Assembly (NCBI GenBank): GCA_028023455.1
Contig: JAQFVV010000548.1
Coordinates: 60,001 to 124,000 of the forward strand
Length of the DNA stretch: 64,000 nt
Direction: 5' to 3'
DNA from: Epiperipatus broadwayi
Taxonomy: Eukaryota > Onychophora > Udeonychophora > Euonychophora > Peripatidae
Shown here piece after piece: positions 27,768 through 40,729 of the stretch. Position 1 is the stretch's first letter. Every line of letters begins with the position of its first letter. A model generated the notes under the pieces. That model saw only the letters and a program-made list of their open reading frames with translations, did no database searches and was not told the origin of the DNA. Made by a program: the position numbers and the translations under genes.

Positions 27768-28989
27768 TATAATGGTGATTATCTATTATACACAATTTTA
27801 CGATCTACATAAACATTTTCACTTAATTACTTACTAAATTAAATTTAGTGAAAGTAGATGGCAGTTTAAGAGAGTTTGTATATAATAATTAATCATCGTT
27901 ATATTCATTATTATAACAGTTTGCACTAATTATGATTCACCTCTGTAAAAAATAAATATCACTTCTAAGAATCTTTTTATTAAATCATTTTTATATTGTC
28001 CATTTTGCAAAGAGAAAATTTATTTCTCAAATACAGGAAAAAATTAAGAGATGGATATACATTTCACATATCTCACATAAAGATTGTACTCAATAATAGT
28101 TATTTCAAAATAAATAAAACTTGCTAAATATTTATCATTCTTAATAACAATAAAATGATATATTTATTTGATAAAAAATTAAAAAAAACACCTATGTTAT
28201 TTTTTTTTGCACTCATTTTTATTTAAGGAAAAAATATTTTATTAACTTGTAAACTGCTATCTTCATGAAAAATTATTAAAAGGTTTTTTTCAGAAAAAGT
28301 GGTGTTCTTTAACTTTAGATCATAGTATTAACATTATCCTGAGTGATAAAATATGTGCATCATTTTTCAAAAAATGGATTTTATTGTAATATTTTTATTG
28401 ATATTAAGTTGGAAAAAAACCTGAAGATGTCAGCATCTTAAGAACTGTAGCTAAGATTAAAATATATTCCTTTTTTGTCAAAAGAAAATACTTCAAATGA
28501 TGTTCACACTCTTTAGATCTAATATCACATGAAGATTTTGAAGTGTAATTTAAAATATTTTTTTGTTTGTTCCTAATGTATTTTTGAATATGTTTACACA
28601 TTAATTAATTGATTATTATAAAGAAATTCACAGAAAAACCTTTAATTTATACACTTATGTTTTATTTTTAAAAATAGAAGTTAATAGACATGATAATATA
28701 AGGGGAAAATGCCTATTGTATCATTAAAATCGTATAAAATATTGTAATTTTCAAAAGAAAATAGCAGATTTTAAAGCAGAAAATTTTAGATTTTATACAA
28801 CTACCTTTATTTTTGTCAGAAAAAAAGATAATTGTAAGTGTCTATTATGATGTTTATAACACATTTTTATATTTAGAGATCGATTTTTAATTATTCAAAA
28901 CAGTCAAAAGTTATGGTTTAAAATATTGTTCACTCATAAAATTAAATTAAAATGAAATCAAATCCAATTTATTGAGTTTCCGTATAAAA
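27376..28989. other. AT-rich non-coding DNA
   Basis: Contains (TA)n at about 27708-27765. Nothing else recognised. Confidence 0.4.
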
Positions 28990-30360
28990 TAAATATTTTA
29001 TAAAACAGGAAGTTTGAGCTTTTCCCAAAACTCTCAACAGACAGAACTATAGAATGTATCAGAATATGGATATGAATGGGCTTATTGAAGAAGTTGATGA
29101 TCTAGATAGCAAGAATGAATAGCTTTTGAAGAATTTTTGTCAGAGAGTGAATTTGAACATTTGTCAAATATTTATGAGGGACAATACACATGGGCTAGAA
29201 ATAATATATTTCACACAATAGATTATGCATTAATAGATAAAGAGGGAATGAATAATGTATAAAAAATTAAAGTGTTTGATAATGAAGAGAGAGTATGTCC
29301 TAGTGATACTAATTTTTTTATAATAGAAATGGTTAATAATGTGATGCAAAATAGTAATAAAAGTAGAATAGATAGTGAAAGATGTGGATGTAGAATGAAT
29401 GATAAGAATAAGTTAGAAGAATATAAAATAAAAGTTGAAGAAACCATGGAAGAGTGGGTCAGAGATTAATATAAAACTATAATTGTCATTATCAATAAAA
29501 ACTAGTGTCAAGAAGTATAAAAAGGAGCAAATAGGGTTTTAAGTGAGAATATTTAGAAGAATAAAACTAATAGGAAATAGAGTTAGTAAAAGTGTAAAAG
29601 AGAAGAAAAATGCAGAGAATATAAGTGTGATATTAAGAACAAAGAAAGTGAAAAAGATGTTTATGTTAATGGAAAAGTATTTCAAAAAAGAAATTGGCTA
29701 AAATAGATAATTGTATAGAGAGAATGAAATTGAATAGTAAATTGTTGGAGGATATTAATAAAAGTTGAAGAGATGGGAATAAAACATTTTGGTATTACAT
29801 TAAAAGAAGGAATGTAGGGGAGAAAGAAATAGTATTACTAGATGAGAAGGGAACAGAATGTAGCTTTAGAGAAGAATTAGAGACAATTGTAAATAATTAT
29901 GTAATGGATATAGAAAAGTTATTAGATGTGAAGGACAGAGTGATAACAGACATGAAAGCATATAGTAATGGAAATATTAGGCTTACAGAAAATGAACTCA
30001 ATGAGGCAGGGAAAAATTTGAAAAGTGGAAAGGCAAGAGGTTTGGATGTATGGGCAGAATAGGTGGTAATGGATTTAGGATGTATGGTAAAATTAAAAAT
30101 ATCATGCTGTAATAAGATGGCACAGAAGATAAATTTTCTGGATAGATGGAGTAATACAAGAGTAAAGAAAGTGAAAATATCATAGAAACTTAAGAAATTA
30201 TAGACCTATAGCAGTAATGTCAATTTTATATAAAGTTTTTGCACATATGATGGCTGGAAAGGTGGCAAAATGGATGGAAGAAAATAATATAGTAAGAGAA
30301 ATGCAATGATGTTTTCAATCGGATAGGTGTATAGGAGGTAGTTTATTTGTAGTTACAAAA

Positions 30361-30401
<41 letters not shown>

Positions 30402-31497
30402 GACAGTTATATATGGTTTTAAGAGGTATAAAGAAGGCATATGACAGAGGAAATAGATCATAGATAAGTTTAGTAAATATGAGAATGGATGGAGCTTTAG
30501 TGAATATTATTAAGAGATTAAATGAAAATAATGGGGTGGGATTAAGACAAGGAAGCCCTATGTCATTTATTTTGTTTTTGTTGTATTTGAGGGAAATGGA
30601 GAGAGCAATAGGAAGATTGAGAAAAAGATAGAGGTACCATTAATATGTGCTAAGGGAGTGTATGTACATTATCGGGTTTTTATTAGCAGATAATGTCTTC
30701 TTGTGCACAGACAAAAAGACAAGATATGGAAGTATGTTGAGGACATGCACAAGGATAGGTAAATAGATGGGGATTAAATTTACTGAAGAAAAATCAAAAG
30801 TAATGATGATTAATACTGGAGAAAAAGAAAGACAAACAATTTTTATTTGGGGATATAAAGTTAAATGTGGTGAATAAGTATAACAGTGAATCACCTTAAG
30901 TAATCAGAGAAATTGCTTGGATAAATGGGAGACAAAATTGATAAAAGAGCAAAGAAAATAAAAGGACTGAGAAAAGAATCAATAGTGTTTTTATATAATA
31001 ACTATAATAAAGCTAAAATTGTATAAAAAGAAGTGGCTGTAGCAGCATTAACATATGGTAATGATGTGTTATGTGTTAAGAAAGTGGTATTAGATTATTT
31101 AAAAAAAATACAAATGGAGAAGTAGGAATACCTGTATCAGATGCAGATGTGCGGCCAGCAAAAGAGGCAATCCAAGGAGAAATGAGATGGTCAGGTTTTT
31201 ATATGAGAGACACAAAAAGCAAAAATAAAAATATTCGGTAGATTGCAGGTTATGGATAATAAGAGAATAACCAAAATATTATTTAATTGGGTTATTAGTA
31301 AAGGAAAGGCAATAAGATGAGTGAGAAAGGTAGTATGGTATGCATAAGATTTGGATAAAGAATTTATGTCAGTATACTTACACAAAAGTTGGGATGACAG
31401 TGTTCAGAGAATTTTTGAGTGTTATAGTGGTAAGGAGTAGGATAGAAGAATAGATGTGTTAATAAAGAATAGGAAGTTGGAGAACTAGTATGGAGAG

Positions 31498-31544
<47 letters not shown>

Positions 31545-31549
31545 ATTCG

Positions 31550-31595
<46 letters not shown>

Positions 31596-32060
31596 CGAAT
31601 ATTGAATGCAAGTTAATTTATGATAACAACAAGAAAAGTAGTTTACTGTTTAAAGTTGGAACATGATTTTTACCAACAAGGGAATATACAGATAAATGGA
31701 AAAATGTGGGTCATTTAGTCTGCAAGTTGTGTAAGGAAGGCATAGAAAATATTAGGCATCTATTAACAGAATGTAAATGCCTGAAAGCAGAAAGGGTACA
31801 AATAGTGTTGTGGAAGAATAAATATAAACAAAGTGATTATACAGAAAGTGGATTATTGTTTTTTGTGCTTGGTTTGGGACAAATAAGGGAAATTTAGATA
31901 TAAAGGTCATGAGGTTGGCAAAGATTAAGTTATGGAAATAGGAAAGAGCAGGATAGTAAAGAATATGGGAAAACTTAAAGTGGGGAGTGGAAAGGGAAGC
32001 AGGACATAGTGGTTGAGTCATTCCTGATTCTATATAAAGAGAAGTCACAGTGCATCGTCT
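28990..32060 (+). pseudogene. Heavily decayed LINE (endonuclease, RT, C-terminal zinc finger)
   Basis: Fragments in changing plus frames follow the LINE order. There is an endonuclease tail with GQYTWARNN and HTIDYALID near 29180-29245, then a decayed SDH motif. RT blocks are NYRPIAVMSILYKVF near 30195, KKAYDR near 30435 and GLRQGSPMS near 30535. The catalytic YADD box is changed to LADN at 30683-30694. A C-terminal CKLCKEGIENIRHLLTEC finger lies near 31718-31775 (CX2C...HX4C). Many stops and frameshifts are present, and (TA)n tracts sit inside the RT (30367-30399) and before the finger (31500-31590). The CCHC tail separates it from the RTE-type LINE at 8.8 kb and suggests a CR1/L2-like or related clade, which is not resolved here. 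The 5' end is truncated inside the endonuclease. Confidence 0.85.
31500..31605. repeat. TA tract with a 20-bp inverted-arm hairpin
   Basis: A TA tract (31500-31538) is followed by arms 31538-31557 and 31586-31605 (attcaatattcgtttattta and its exact inverse) around a second TA tract. It interrupts the LINE reading frame. Confidence 0.9.
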
Positions 32061-32772
32061 GACATGAGAGGGTTAACCTGTTAAGCAGACATTTCGCACA
32101 AACAATCCTCTCTCAAAAACATTTTTGTGTATATTTAAAAATAAATATTCAGATCTAATTGGTTAATGTATTTTTATTAAAAGAATAAAATTACCATGGG
32201 AGATGTAGATGCTTTCTTATCATGAATAAAGATCCAGAAGAAATTACTACAGCTGTAAAGCAGAGCACTTATATGTAATCCTGAATAAAAATCTACGGAA
32301 TCAGCCTTTCTGAATAACTACCATTGAACCAATGAAGTTATTTCAATTCTATTTTTTGCCATTCCATGCAGATAGGATGTAGTCCCAAAACAAGAAGAGA
32401 AATGCAAGAAAATAGTAAACAAATAACATATTAATGGCACTTTATGTAAATATATGAAAATTCTTTGCATAACCAAGGTAAATAGTAAATAAACTTATGA
32501 GGGAAATAAATGGTTAATTAATTGAGTATTAGAAAGAATATGAGTTCAAACACATACATTTTGAAAATCTGTAATGTAGACATATAATTCAAAAATAAAT
32601 TGAATGCCAAAATATTAAATAGATAACTGTAATGTACATCATCAAGCAGCTTATATTGCGAAACCAATCCGTATAATTTAAGTGAAAAAAGTTGAATTGT
32701 GTGTGTGTATATATTATATTTGAATACAAGTATAATGTATATGCTTAATTTTAGATGTAATTAGAAAAAAAA
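32061..32772. other. AT-rich non-coding DNA
   Basis: Nothing recognised between the LINE 3' end and the foldback element. Confidence 0.4.
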
Positions 32773-33254
32773 TTGAATCCCTACATCCAAGCTTTCTTTA
32801 GCTTTCCATTCTATCTTATACAACTGCCACACATTATAACATCATGATCTCCAATATACATATTTTGTGTTGAACGAGCTCAGATCATTTTCCATATATA
32901 TATTTAATCAGTGCTCAGTTTATATTAAGATAGCAAATCTTCAAATTAACAGGCTTCAATATTCTCCACCCTCTTCTGAGTATTTAAATGGACATACTAA
33001 GATCCTACATATATGAGGTCAGAGTGACTTAAAGTCAACATGGGTATGACAACAATATTGGTGTCAACAAAAGCTTTGAGGACTCCATCATCAGATTTTC
33101 AATAATATGGATGGCTGAACAATTGGAGAGTAAAAAAGATTAAAACTTGTCCATTACTGTTTGAATATTTCCTATTTTAATATGAATTGAGTACTGATTA
33201 CATATATGTGTGGGAAATGATGATCTGGACCAACTTATGAGTGCTGGTTCAGCC

Positions 33255-33334
<80 letters not shown>

Positions 33335-33427
33335 ATCATTTCTCCCTTTCACATGTAGGTGGTCATGTGTCAGTTGTATAAAATGGGGAAGATAGCTGAA
33401 GGAAGCTTGAAAGTCTGTGTTCAAATC
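32773..33427. mobile_element. Foldback element, second copy of the hammerhead family
   Basis: The right arm (about 33005-33427) matches the full right arm of the 17.7-kb element. The left arm (32773-32978) is incomplete, stopping after caggcttcaat. The plus-strand hammerhead near 33229-33260 keeps helix I ACCAA and helix II GTGCT but has CTTATGA for CTGATGA and TAAA for GAAA. A (TA)n tract (33257-33331) has expanded where helix III was. The ribozyme should be inactive. Confidence 0.8.
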
Positions 33428-36400
33428 ACCTCTAAGTATATATATATATAAATCCAGTATATAGAGCTAAATTTGTGCCAGTTTTAGGTTATAATTATTT
33501 GCTATACAATATTAAAAGTATTATACTTATTGTATTTATACTAATTTGCAGTCATTTTTTAAAAAAGTATTATATAAATTGATGCATAATTATGAACTTA
33601 CATATATTGTACTTGGTAATATTTTAAGAGATCATATTTGTTTCTGAAAACATTAAACAAGTCATTGAATTTGTATTTCAGAATAAATAAAAATAATTAT
33701 TTTTTAATAAAGAGATAATTAAAAATAACAGTAGATCCCAAAGGGATTTAATTTATTTTCAAAAACATTCTCAGTATGGTTTAAACTACTGTATCAGTTA
33801 AGAAAAACGTGTTTTATAAAAGCATTTGATAAATATTATGAAGATATACAATAGCTTGGAAAGTAAGACAAGGTGATATTATTGTAGAGAAGTGATACAG
33901 GACCAAAAACTGCAGCAGTTTGATTTTGAAAGATTAGCCTCAATATAGTGTAAGAACTCAGGCAACAATAATTCCATATTCTGCAGTGCTTGTTGGATAG
34001 AATTGACTTGAATATGAGTAAAGACAGAGTAGTTAATTATCAACGCAGACAATATTTTTAATTACATTGAAACTATAATAAATAAAAAATTGTGGCTCTA
34101 GAAAGTTATCCATATCTGAACAAGGATTCCAAAATTGTATCTGCTTTAGTAAACTAAAAAAAAAAGATTTGTCATTTCCAGATTTAGCGTAAAATGGAGA
34201 ATAGATATTGTCTGGCATTATCGAATATAGATTTCTCTAACTTATAAAATGCCTGCCTATCTGCCAACAATTTTGCGTATTTCAGTAATGATCCCAAGCA
34301 GTTTTAAATTATTTAAGTCAGATGAGTAAAATTATTTTGTGACCATGTTTAAACTGTAATTCAAATAAATCTTAGATAATACTTGTGAAATATGGATGGA
34401 GCTACTACCCTGGAATGGATAGAATATTAAAGTTAATATTCGTAGATACTGGGATGAAAAAAAATTGAGTACATATACGCACATACCATTAATAAAATTG
34501 AAAAATAAACTTTTTGCCATTAATTGTGTTAAATGCTCTTTCCTCTTATATATTTTTTGTTTTATTATATATATATATATAGTTTGTGAATGCCATTCTC
34601 CTTAAGAATAAAAATCTATGTAAAAAGAGAAGAATTATTATGTATATAATAATTTAATATCGAACTAGAATCAATGCCATTGATCTTCCTTAAATCTGAT
34701 AAAAATTGTTTCAAGTTTAACCTGAAGAAAAGAAGTGGAGAATAAAAAGATATATTTTAATGTACTAATATTATGTGATCAATATACTGATTTCAATTCC
34801 ATTTATTTCGCCACTTTTGCTGCTAAGAAAAGGTAACATATCTATTAATTATCATATGCTAAGTTAATATGATAGTTGTTAACTTTAATCGTGGAGTATT
34901 TTCATTTAGTTTTTATCCCTGCATTCCAAAATATTTTATTAAGAAAGTTATTATACTAACACTGTTTGTGTGACAACAATTTAAGTCGTTTTGTTTCAGG
35001 TGAGATAAAAATCAGTGGTAAACGGTGAAAATTTAATAAAATCTGGAACAAATTTAAACTGAGGTTGACAGAATAGTCCTCTAAACAAAAGGAGCGATAT
35101 TTTAAGTTCATTGAAGGTCAACATGTTTTAACTCTAACCTTACTAAATTAGAACTTTACTCCATGTTGGTTGCATTCCTTTTTTATTCTTTTTAGAAAAT
35201 GATGATGATCACCTTAACTACAATATCTTGTTTGATTATTTATCACATTTTAGAATGTATGTTTATAATTTATACAAATAATAATTTTGCATGATTCAAA
35301 TTGTGCAACACCCCAGTTCATTAAGGTTTGTCTTTAAATGACTTTAGTCTCTATTAAAATGTTCTTTTCAATATTCTCCTTTAATATTATTCAATGTCTC
35401 TCTTTTTAGTCAATATGAATATTATTTCTTTATCACTCTTTTTAACTAACAGAATCGAAGGTAAAAGTATGTTAAATGACAGATAAATTACAATTCAAAG
35501 AGGGATATTATCACAAATAATCTACATACTTAAATACATAGTATCTATACCTATATCCTCTGATGCACACTCTAAAGGCAGCCATATGACTAATGATATT
35601 GATTAGAGTTATAAATCTTTCACGTGACGATGACCAAAACAAATATGTTGTGAACATAAATTACTTGTATTTAAGTTCTTTAACAAACACTAGTTACATA
35701 TATTTCATTATCGCAACTCAAAACATTAAACTAATATTGAAAAAAAGAATTACATTATTCAAGGGTATTTTTTGTTTATTTAAATTTAAGACAAACTTGA
35801 ATGTCATTTGAATGTCGTTTCTTTTGATTAACCAGGTTCAAATATATTCCAATGTTTATCAAATTTCAGTGTTAAACATCGATTTGTAACCCAGATCAAA
35901 TTGTTTAAACATGATGACAGATAATTGATTATCTAATTTAATAATATTATAAGATGTGAGAATGAGAATTAATTAACAATTGATCATGTTTACTATTTTC
36001 TTTATTCTTTACTAATAATAAAAATATCAATCGTCACGACACTCAGAATTTCTAAAAAAATGGAGGTAGAAGCTATGTACTTTTCAGTTTTAAGGATGAA
36101 ATTATAATTCAGAAATATCTTTTTTTAAAAAAACCTTACGTGATCAGTGATTCTACTTAATATTTCAAACGAACTGTAAATACTAATAATATAATAAAAA
36201 ATAAGAATTATAATATTTTAACCTCTTTCACCAATTTATGATGAATATGATTTATGATTGAATATGATTTCAATACTGAGGAAGAAATGTACAAAATTTA
36301 TATGAATAAATAACAAAGAAAAAAACCGGTTGTCCAAACGAATATAAAAAGTTTGTTAACAGTAATATTATACAAACTATATGCAAAAAACGTATTAATA

Positions 36401-36528
36401 AATATGTTAAATGACCCTATAGGAATTTAATTTCTGAATGATTATTACGATTTGCACATAGAATTAGTTTTTTTTAATAAAATAAGATATAATTCCACTG
36501 CTACATACTATTTATAGCTGATGTTTAG

Positions 36529-36597
<69 letters not shown>

Positions 36598-36624
36598 GTT
36601 TGATAAATGTATTCGTTTCACAAT
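33428..36624. other. AT-rich non-coding DNA
   Basis: Contains short (TA)n at about 34567-34580 and a longer (TA)n at 36535-36586. No supported gene on either strand. Confidence 0.45.
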
Positions 36625-36684
36625 ATATGTAATATACAAATCAATATATATATATATATCAAAATACAGTACAATTTATATAAA

Positions 36685-36747
36685 TTATATTCTTTTAGAA
36701 GTACTTTCGACTATACACTTTGTAGTCTTTATCAACTATATAACGTT
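36685..36747 (-). ncRNA. Hammerhead-like motif with U3-A8 core (PLE left arm)
   Basis: Minus strand: core TTGATAA (complement of 36729-36735) in place of CTGATGA, one A, helix II GACTA/TAGTC (5 pairs), GAAA (36705-36708), self-complementary helix III AGTACT, T, then helix I pairing of TAG with CTA plus TTATA with TATAA. Only core positions 3 and 8 differ from consensus, and they differ in a way that keeps them paired. Confidence 0.55.
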
Positions 36748-36792
36748 GAATAATCAAAACGAGACAACCCTTAACAATACCCATAGTTCAAT

Positions 36793-37296
36793 TCAGATTT
36801 CCCACAATTCTGTTATCTTAACATTTGATGACTGGTGATTCATTAACATTTGACGATTTCTTGAAATCAACATAGCCTCTTTTATTTTACGTTTATTATG
36901 ACAACTTTCAATTTGAATAATTTTCATATTTTTATAATCAAATTTAAATCCATATTGACAAGATTTATTATGATCAAATATAACAGATGATGAAGGTTTA
37001 TTTACATCTGTTCCATATTGATTCTCTTTTTGAATTCTATTATATAAAAGCCTATGTTCTTTTATTCTCTTCTCAAATGTACACTTAGATTCACCAATGT
37101 ATTATACGCCGCATCCACATATCAATCTATATATAATAGAATTTTGATTAAACTTTGAATTTTGAATTTTAGAATTATTAAGCAATCTATTTATGTTATT
37201 TGTAGAGAAAAAAGCAATATGACACAAACCATTATAAATTTTCCTAATAAACTTGACCTGCTCATCTGATATAAATGGCATTGAAATCCATTTCAT
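36793..37296 (-). pseudogene. PLE GIY-YIG endonuclease tail, left arm (one stop)
   Basis: Same protein as 37427-37885 with a 168-codon frame closed by TGA at 36793-36795. It is broken by a single TAA at 37102-37104, where the other arm has CAA (Gln). It lacks the 26-bp deletion of the right arm, so its C-terminus is 15 residues longer. The first Met shown is internal, because the frame is open towards the palindrome centre and the element is 5'-truncated. Confidence 0.85.
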
Positions 37297-37426
37297 TTTG
37301 ATATTTTTATTTTTAATTTTATTATAGTGTTGATTTCTTTTAAATCCTTTAATAATATTAGCTAATATTATTAAAGGATTTAAAAGAAATCAACACTATA
37401 ATAAAATTAAAAATAAAAATATCAAA

Positions 37427-37885
37427 ATGAAATGGATTTCAATGCCATTTATATCAGATGAGCAGGTCAAGTTTATTAGGAAAATTTATAATGGTTTGTG
37501 TCATATTGCTTTTTTCTCTACAAATAACATAAATAGATTGCTTAATAATTCTAAAATTCAAAATTCAAAGTTTAATCAAAATTCTATTATATATAGATTG
37601 ATATGTGGATGCGGCGTACAATACATTGGTGAATCTAAGTGTACATTTGAGAAGAGAATAAAAGAACATAGGCTTTTATGTAATAGAATTCAAAAAGAGA
37701 ATCAATATGGAACAGATGTAAATAAACCTTCATCATCTGTTATATTTGATCATAATAAATCTTGTCAATATGGTTTTAAATTTGATTATAAAAATATGAA
37801 AATTATTCAAATTGAACGTTGTCATAATAAACGTAAAATAAAAGAGGCTATGTTGATTTCAAGAAATCGTCAAATGTTAAGATAA
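37427..37885 (+). CDS. PLE GIY-YIG endonuclease domain fragment, right arm
   Basis: 152 residues from the first Met. The GIY-YIG signature is IIYRLICGCGVQYIGES (residues about 53-69), with the catalytic Arg in FEKRIKEHR (about 74-82) and the metal-binding Glu in KIKEAMLI (about 137-144). CXC just before the YIG half is typical of PLE endonucleases, which nick target DNA to prime reverse transcription. The RT part is missing because the copy is truncated at the palindrome centre, so this is not a host gene. A 26-bp deletion between two caaatgttaa repeats (near 37870) cuts the C-terminus after RNRQMLR. No host promoter is evident. Confidence 0.8.
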   Translation: MKWISMPFISDEQVKFIRKIYNGLCHIAFFSTNNINRLLNNSKIQNSKFNQNSIIYRLICGCGVQYIGESKCTFEKRIKEHRLLCNRIQKENQYGTDVNKPSSSVIFDHNKSCQYGFKFDYKNMKIIQIERCHNKRKIKEAMLISRNRQMLR

Positions 37886-37950
37886 CAGAATTGTGGGAAA
37901 TCTGAATTGAACTATGGGTATTGTTAAGGGTTGTCTTGTTTTGATTATTC

Positions 37951-38014
37951 AACGTTATATAGTTGATAAAGACTACAAAGTGTATAGTCAAAAGTACTTC
38001 TAAAAGAATATAAT
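37951..38014 (+). ncRNA. Hammerhead-like motif with U3-A8 core (PLE right arm)
   Basis: Core TTGATAA at 37963-37969, helix II GACTA (37971-37975) with TAGTC (37985-37989), helix III AGTACT. The GAAA box is AAAA here (37990-37993), so this copy should be inactive even if the left-arm version is not. Confidence 0.5.
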
Positions 38015-38061
38015 TTATATAAATTGTACTGTATTTTGATATATATATTGATTTGTATATT

Positions 38062-40729
38062 ATATATATATATATATTTTTGTTTTTTCATATATATATA
38101 TATATTAACCGACTTTCTATTGTATTAAAAATGTAAACCGATGTGTCATGTTTTTGCTGAATCATCTAGCTATCAAATGGATAATAAACATCACAAAAAC
38201 AGTCGTAGAGGCATTGGAAAAATTGACAACAACTAAAATGAACATAGCTACCAATAAAAAATAGTATTAGAAAATAATTAGAAAATCTGATAATAATGCA
38301 GTTAAAGGTATTAAAATGTTTTTTTTTTTTTAATTTTTAGATAGATATGAGCAATCGTTGCATCATTTCTGAAACGGTGAACATGTTAATGCAGTTAAAC
38401 AATATTCATTATCATCAACACTTCCACATTGGGTGGGTCATAGTATTGACTTCTGTATTATGAGAATCCTATCCAGATATAACACTATCCAACAATATAG
38501 ATACAAAAACCATTGAGATCTTCAAATGGCCAGATTATATCAACAGATAATATGATACATGTATAATACCTTCTATTTGGAGAATTTTTTTAAAAAAACT
38601 ATTAATGTAAACAGTTTTTGAATTTTATTATTTTTACATATTTTCTATTGGGATAATTTTTAATCTTGTTGAGTACCAACGTTAACAACACCTCTATAAC
38701 TGTTTTTATAATATTCATTACCCAGTTGATAACTGGTCTGATTCCAGCTAACTCATCAGTATATATTTTTAATACAATACATTATACATGGATCGATCAA
38801 CTGGATATATCATATATAAATATAGAAAATTCTGGTATATTTAATATTTTGTGATTTTAAAGATATTGTTTTTTTTTTTTAAAAAAATATCTAGGTATAA
38901 TAATAATTGCTTAGTTAAATGTAATTGAAAATGTCTACCAAATCAAATGGTAAAATCTTCCCCAAGAACTGCATGGTGAGGCAAATGATGATATCTTCTA
39001 GCCACTATGCATTTTATATAACAAAAAATTCCCACATGAAAAACTTGTAAAAATAAAATTAATTGTATTTTATTTTTTATCACATTAATATAATTGTAGC
39101 ATTACTTTATTATATTAATTATAATTTGAACATAGATAATAATGTGTGTAAATTGAATTAGTGAAAAGATGTTTTTCAAAGTTATTAAAAACAAGCATTG
39201 AGTAACTTTGCTTTGAGTGATAAAGTAATATCAAAATTACATTATTATTTTAAATATATAAATTACAATTAATTTTATTCCTCAGAAGTTGTTGCTGATG
39301 TATGTCTGTAGATGCTAATGTGTTGTCTAAATAATGATTTGAGTACTAACATATATAAGGCTTATCTCATTGTTCTGAGAGAAGATTTTATCATATGATC
39401 TGCAACTATATGAACAATGAAACTTCTGACTATATTGTTAATAACTTCCTCTACTTTCAAATTCAATTATGTTTTCATCTGTAAGAGAGATTGAATTTTA
39501 ACATTAGTTGGATTAATATAGTCAGAGGTTTTAAGTATCATTTAAAATGTTACATAGTTTTGCATATTGTAATATTATCATATTTTATATACTTATATAA
39601 ACTTTTAAGACTATCTAATTGATTTCAGTTTTTATTTACTTATTTTTTCCTTGCCACTATTATTTTTATTTTGACAATTTATTAATCACATCTTTTTGAT
39701 ATTTTATTTAGGAATTTCAAAGTAGTTTTCCAAGACTTTTTTTTTAATATTTTTCTTTAATGAATTAAAAAAAAATAAATTTAAATTAATTATTACATCA
39801 ATATTTTTTTTCATTTTTAAAGTAATATTTTTTTCCCCAGATATGTGACAAAAATGTTTAGAAAGATTGAATTTTCTTGTAATTTTATGTATTAAATCAC
39901 CTCATTAATTCACATCTTTGACATATTTAAACCAAATTGAAATAATGTCACGTTAATAATTACTGAACAGTGAAAAGACAAGTTATAGATTATAATCTGG
40001 AGTAAATGAAATATACATGTGTATCAAGAAAGGCATTTTGGTGGGCATTTATTTTTCTCAGATGTTTTTATTCACATGTTTCAAGATGTTATCAATGAAA
40101 AAAAAGTTTTACATATATTTGATTTACCTGTTATTATTTTTATAATTTTGTCCGATAATAAAGTATTTTGATATTTAAGTTAAATCTAACACTTTATTAA
40201 AAATCAGAATCAGAATGAGATATTTTAAATCTAATCAGACACTAAGAGATGATTTGGTACAAGTCTTTTTTTTTTAAATTTAGACATATTTTTTAGTGTT
40301 TATAATTAATAAAAAGGTCATGTCTTTATGATGTCATATAATATTCAAATAATGAAGGTAACAAATATATTAATCTTCAATAACGAAATATTTTGTATTC
40401 ATATCCTTTACTCTAGCCTTCATTAAACTACTGAGGTCAATTTTTGCAGTGATGTAAAAGTATGTAAAGATTATTGTATGAAATTTTATTTTTCTTAATA
40501 TACATATTATTTATTATTAAACCGAAGTATTTGTATTATTTTCTATATAGTTAATAACAATTACAATTTTATTTTGTTTCAAATAAATAATATCCAATAA
40601 AGATTGTCTGTAATGTTAATATTTTATCTGTTTCTATTTTTCCTTAGAGATTGTCTCTATTATTAACCTAAAGCCGTATATTTTAACTCATCGAATCAGA
40701 TATGTGTTGACTGTCTTATTTTTATTATT
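38062..40729. other. AT-rich non-coding DNA upstream of the GPCR
   Basis: Short (TA)n tracts lie near 38060-38105. No exon, repeat pair or core-promoter motif could be supported. A promoter or 5' UTR exon for the GPCR may lie here but cannot be seen. Confidence 0.4.

Larger units (their letters stand above)
36625..38061. mobile_element. Head-to-head pair of truncated Penelope-like elements
   Basis: Two arms of about 700 bp form a near-perfect palindrome centred at 37361/37362 (ttagctaa) with no spacer. Each arm is a 5'-truncated PLE, with a GIY-YIG endonuclease tail followed by a hammerhead-like motif and a common 3' end in TA-rich DNA. The left arm runs on the minus strand and the right arm on the plus strand. 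The arms differ by a 26-bp deletion in the right arm and a few substitutions. PLEs are known for inverted, truncated copies. Confidence 0.88.
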
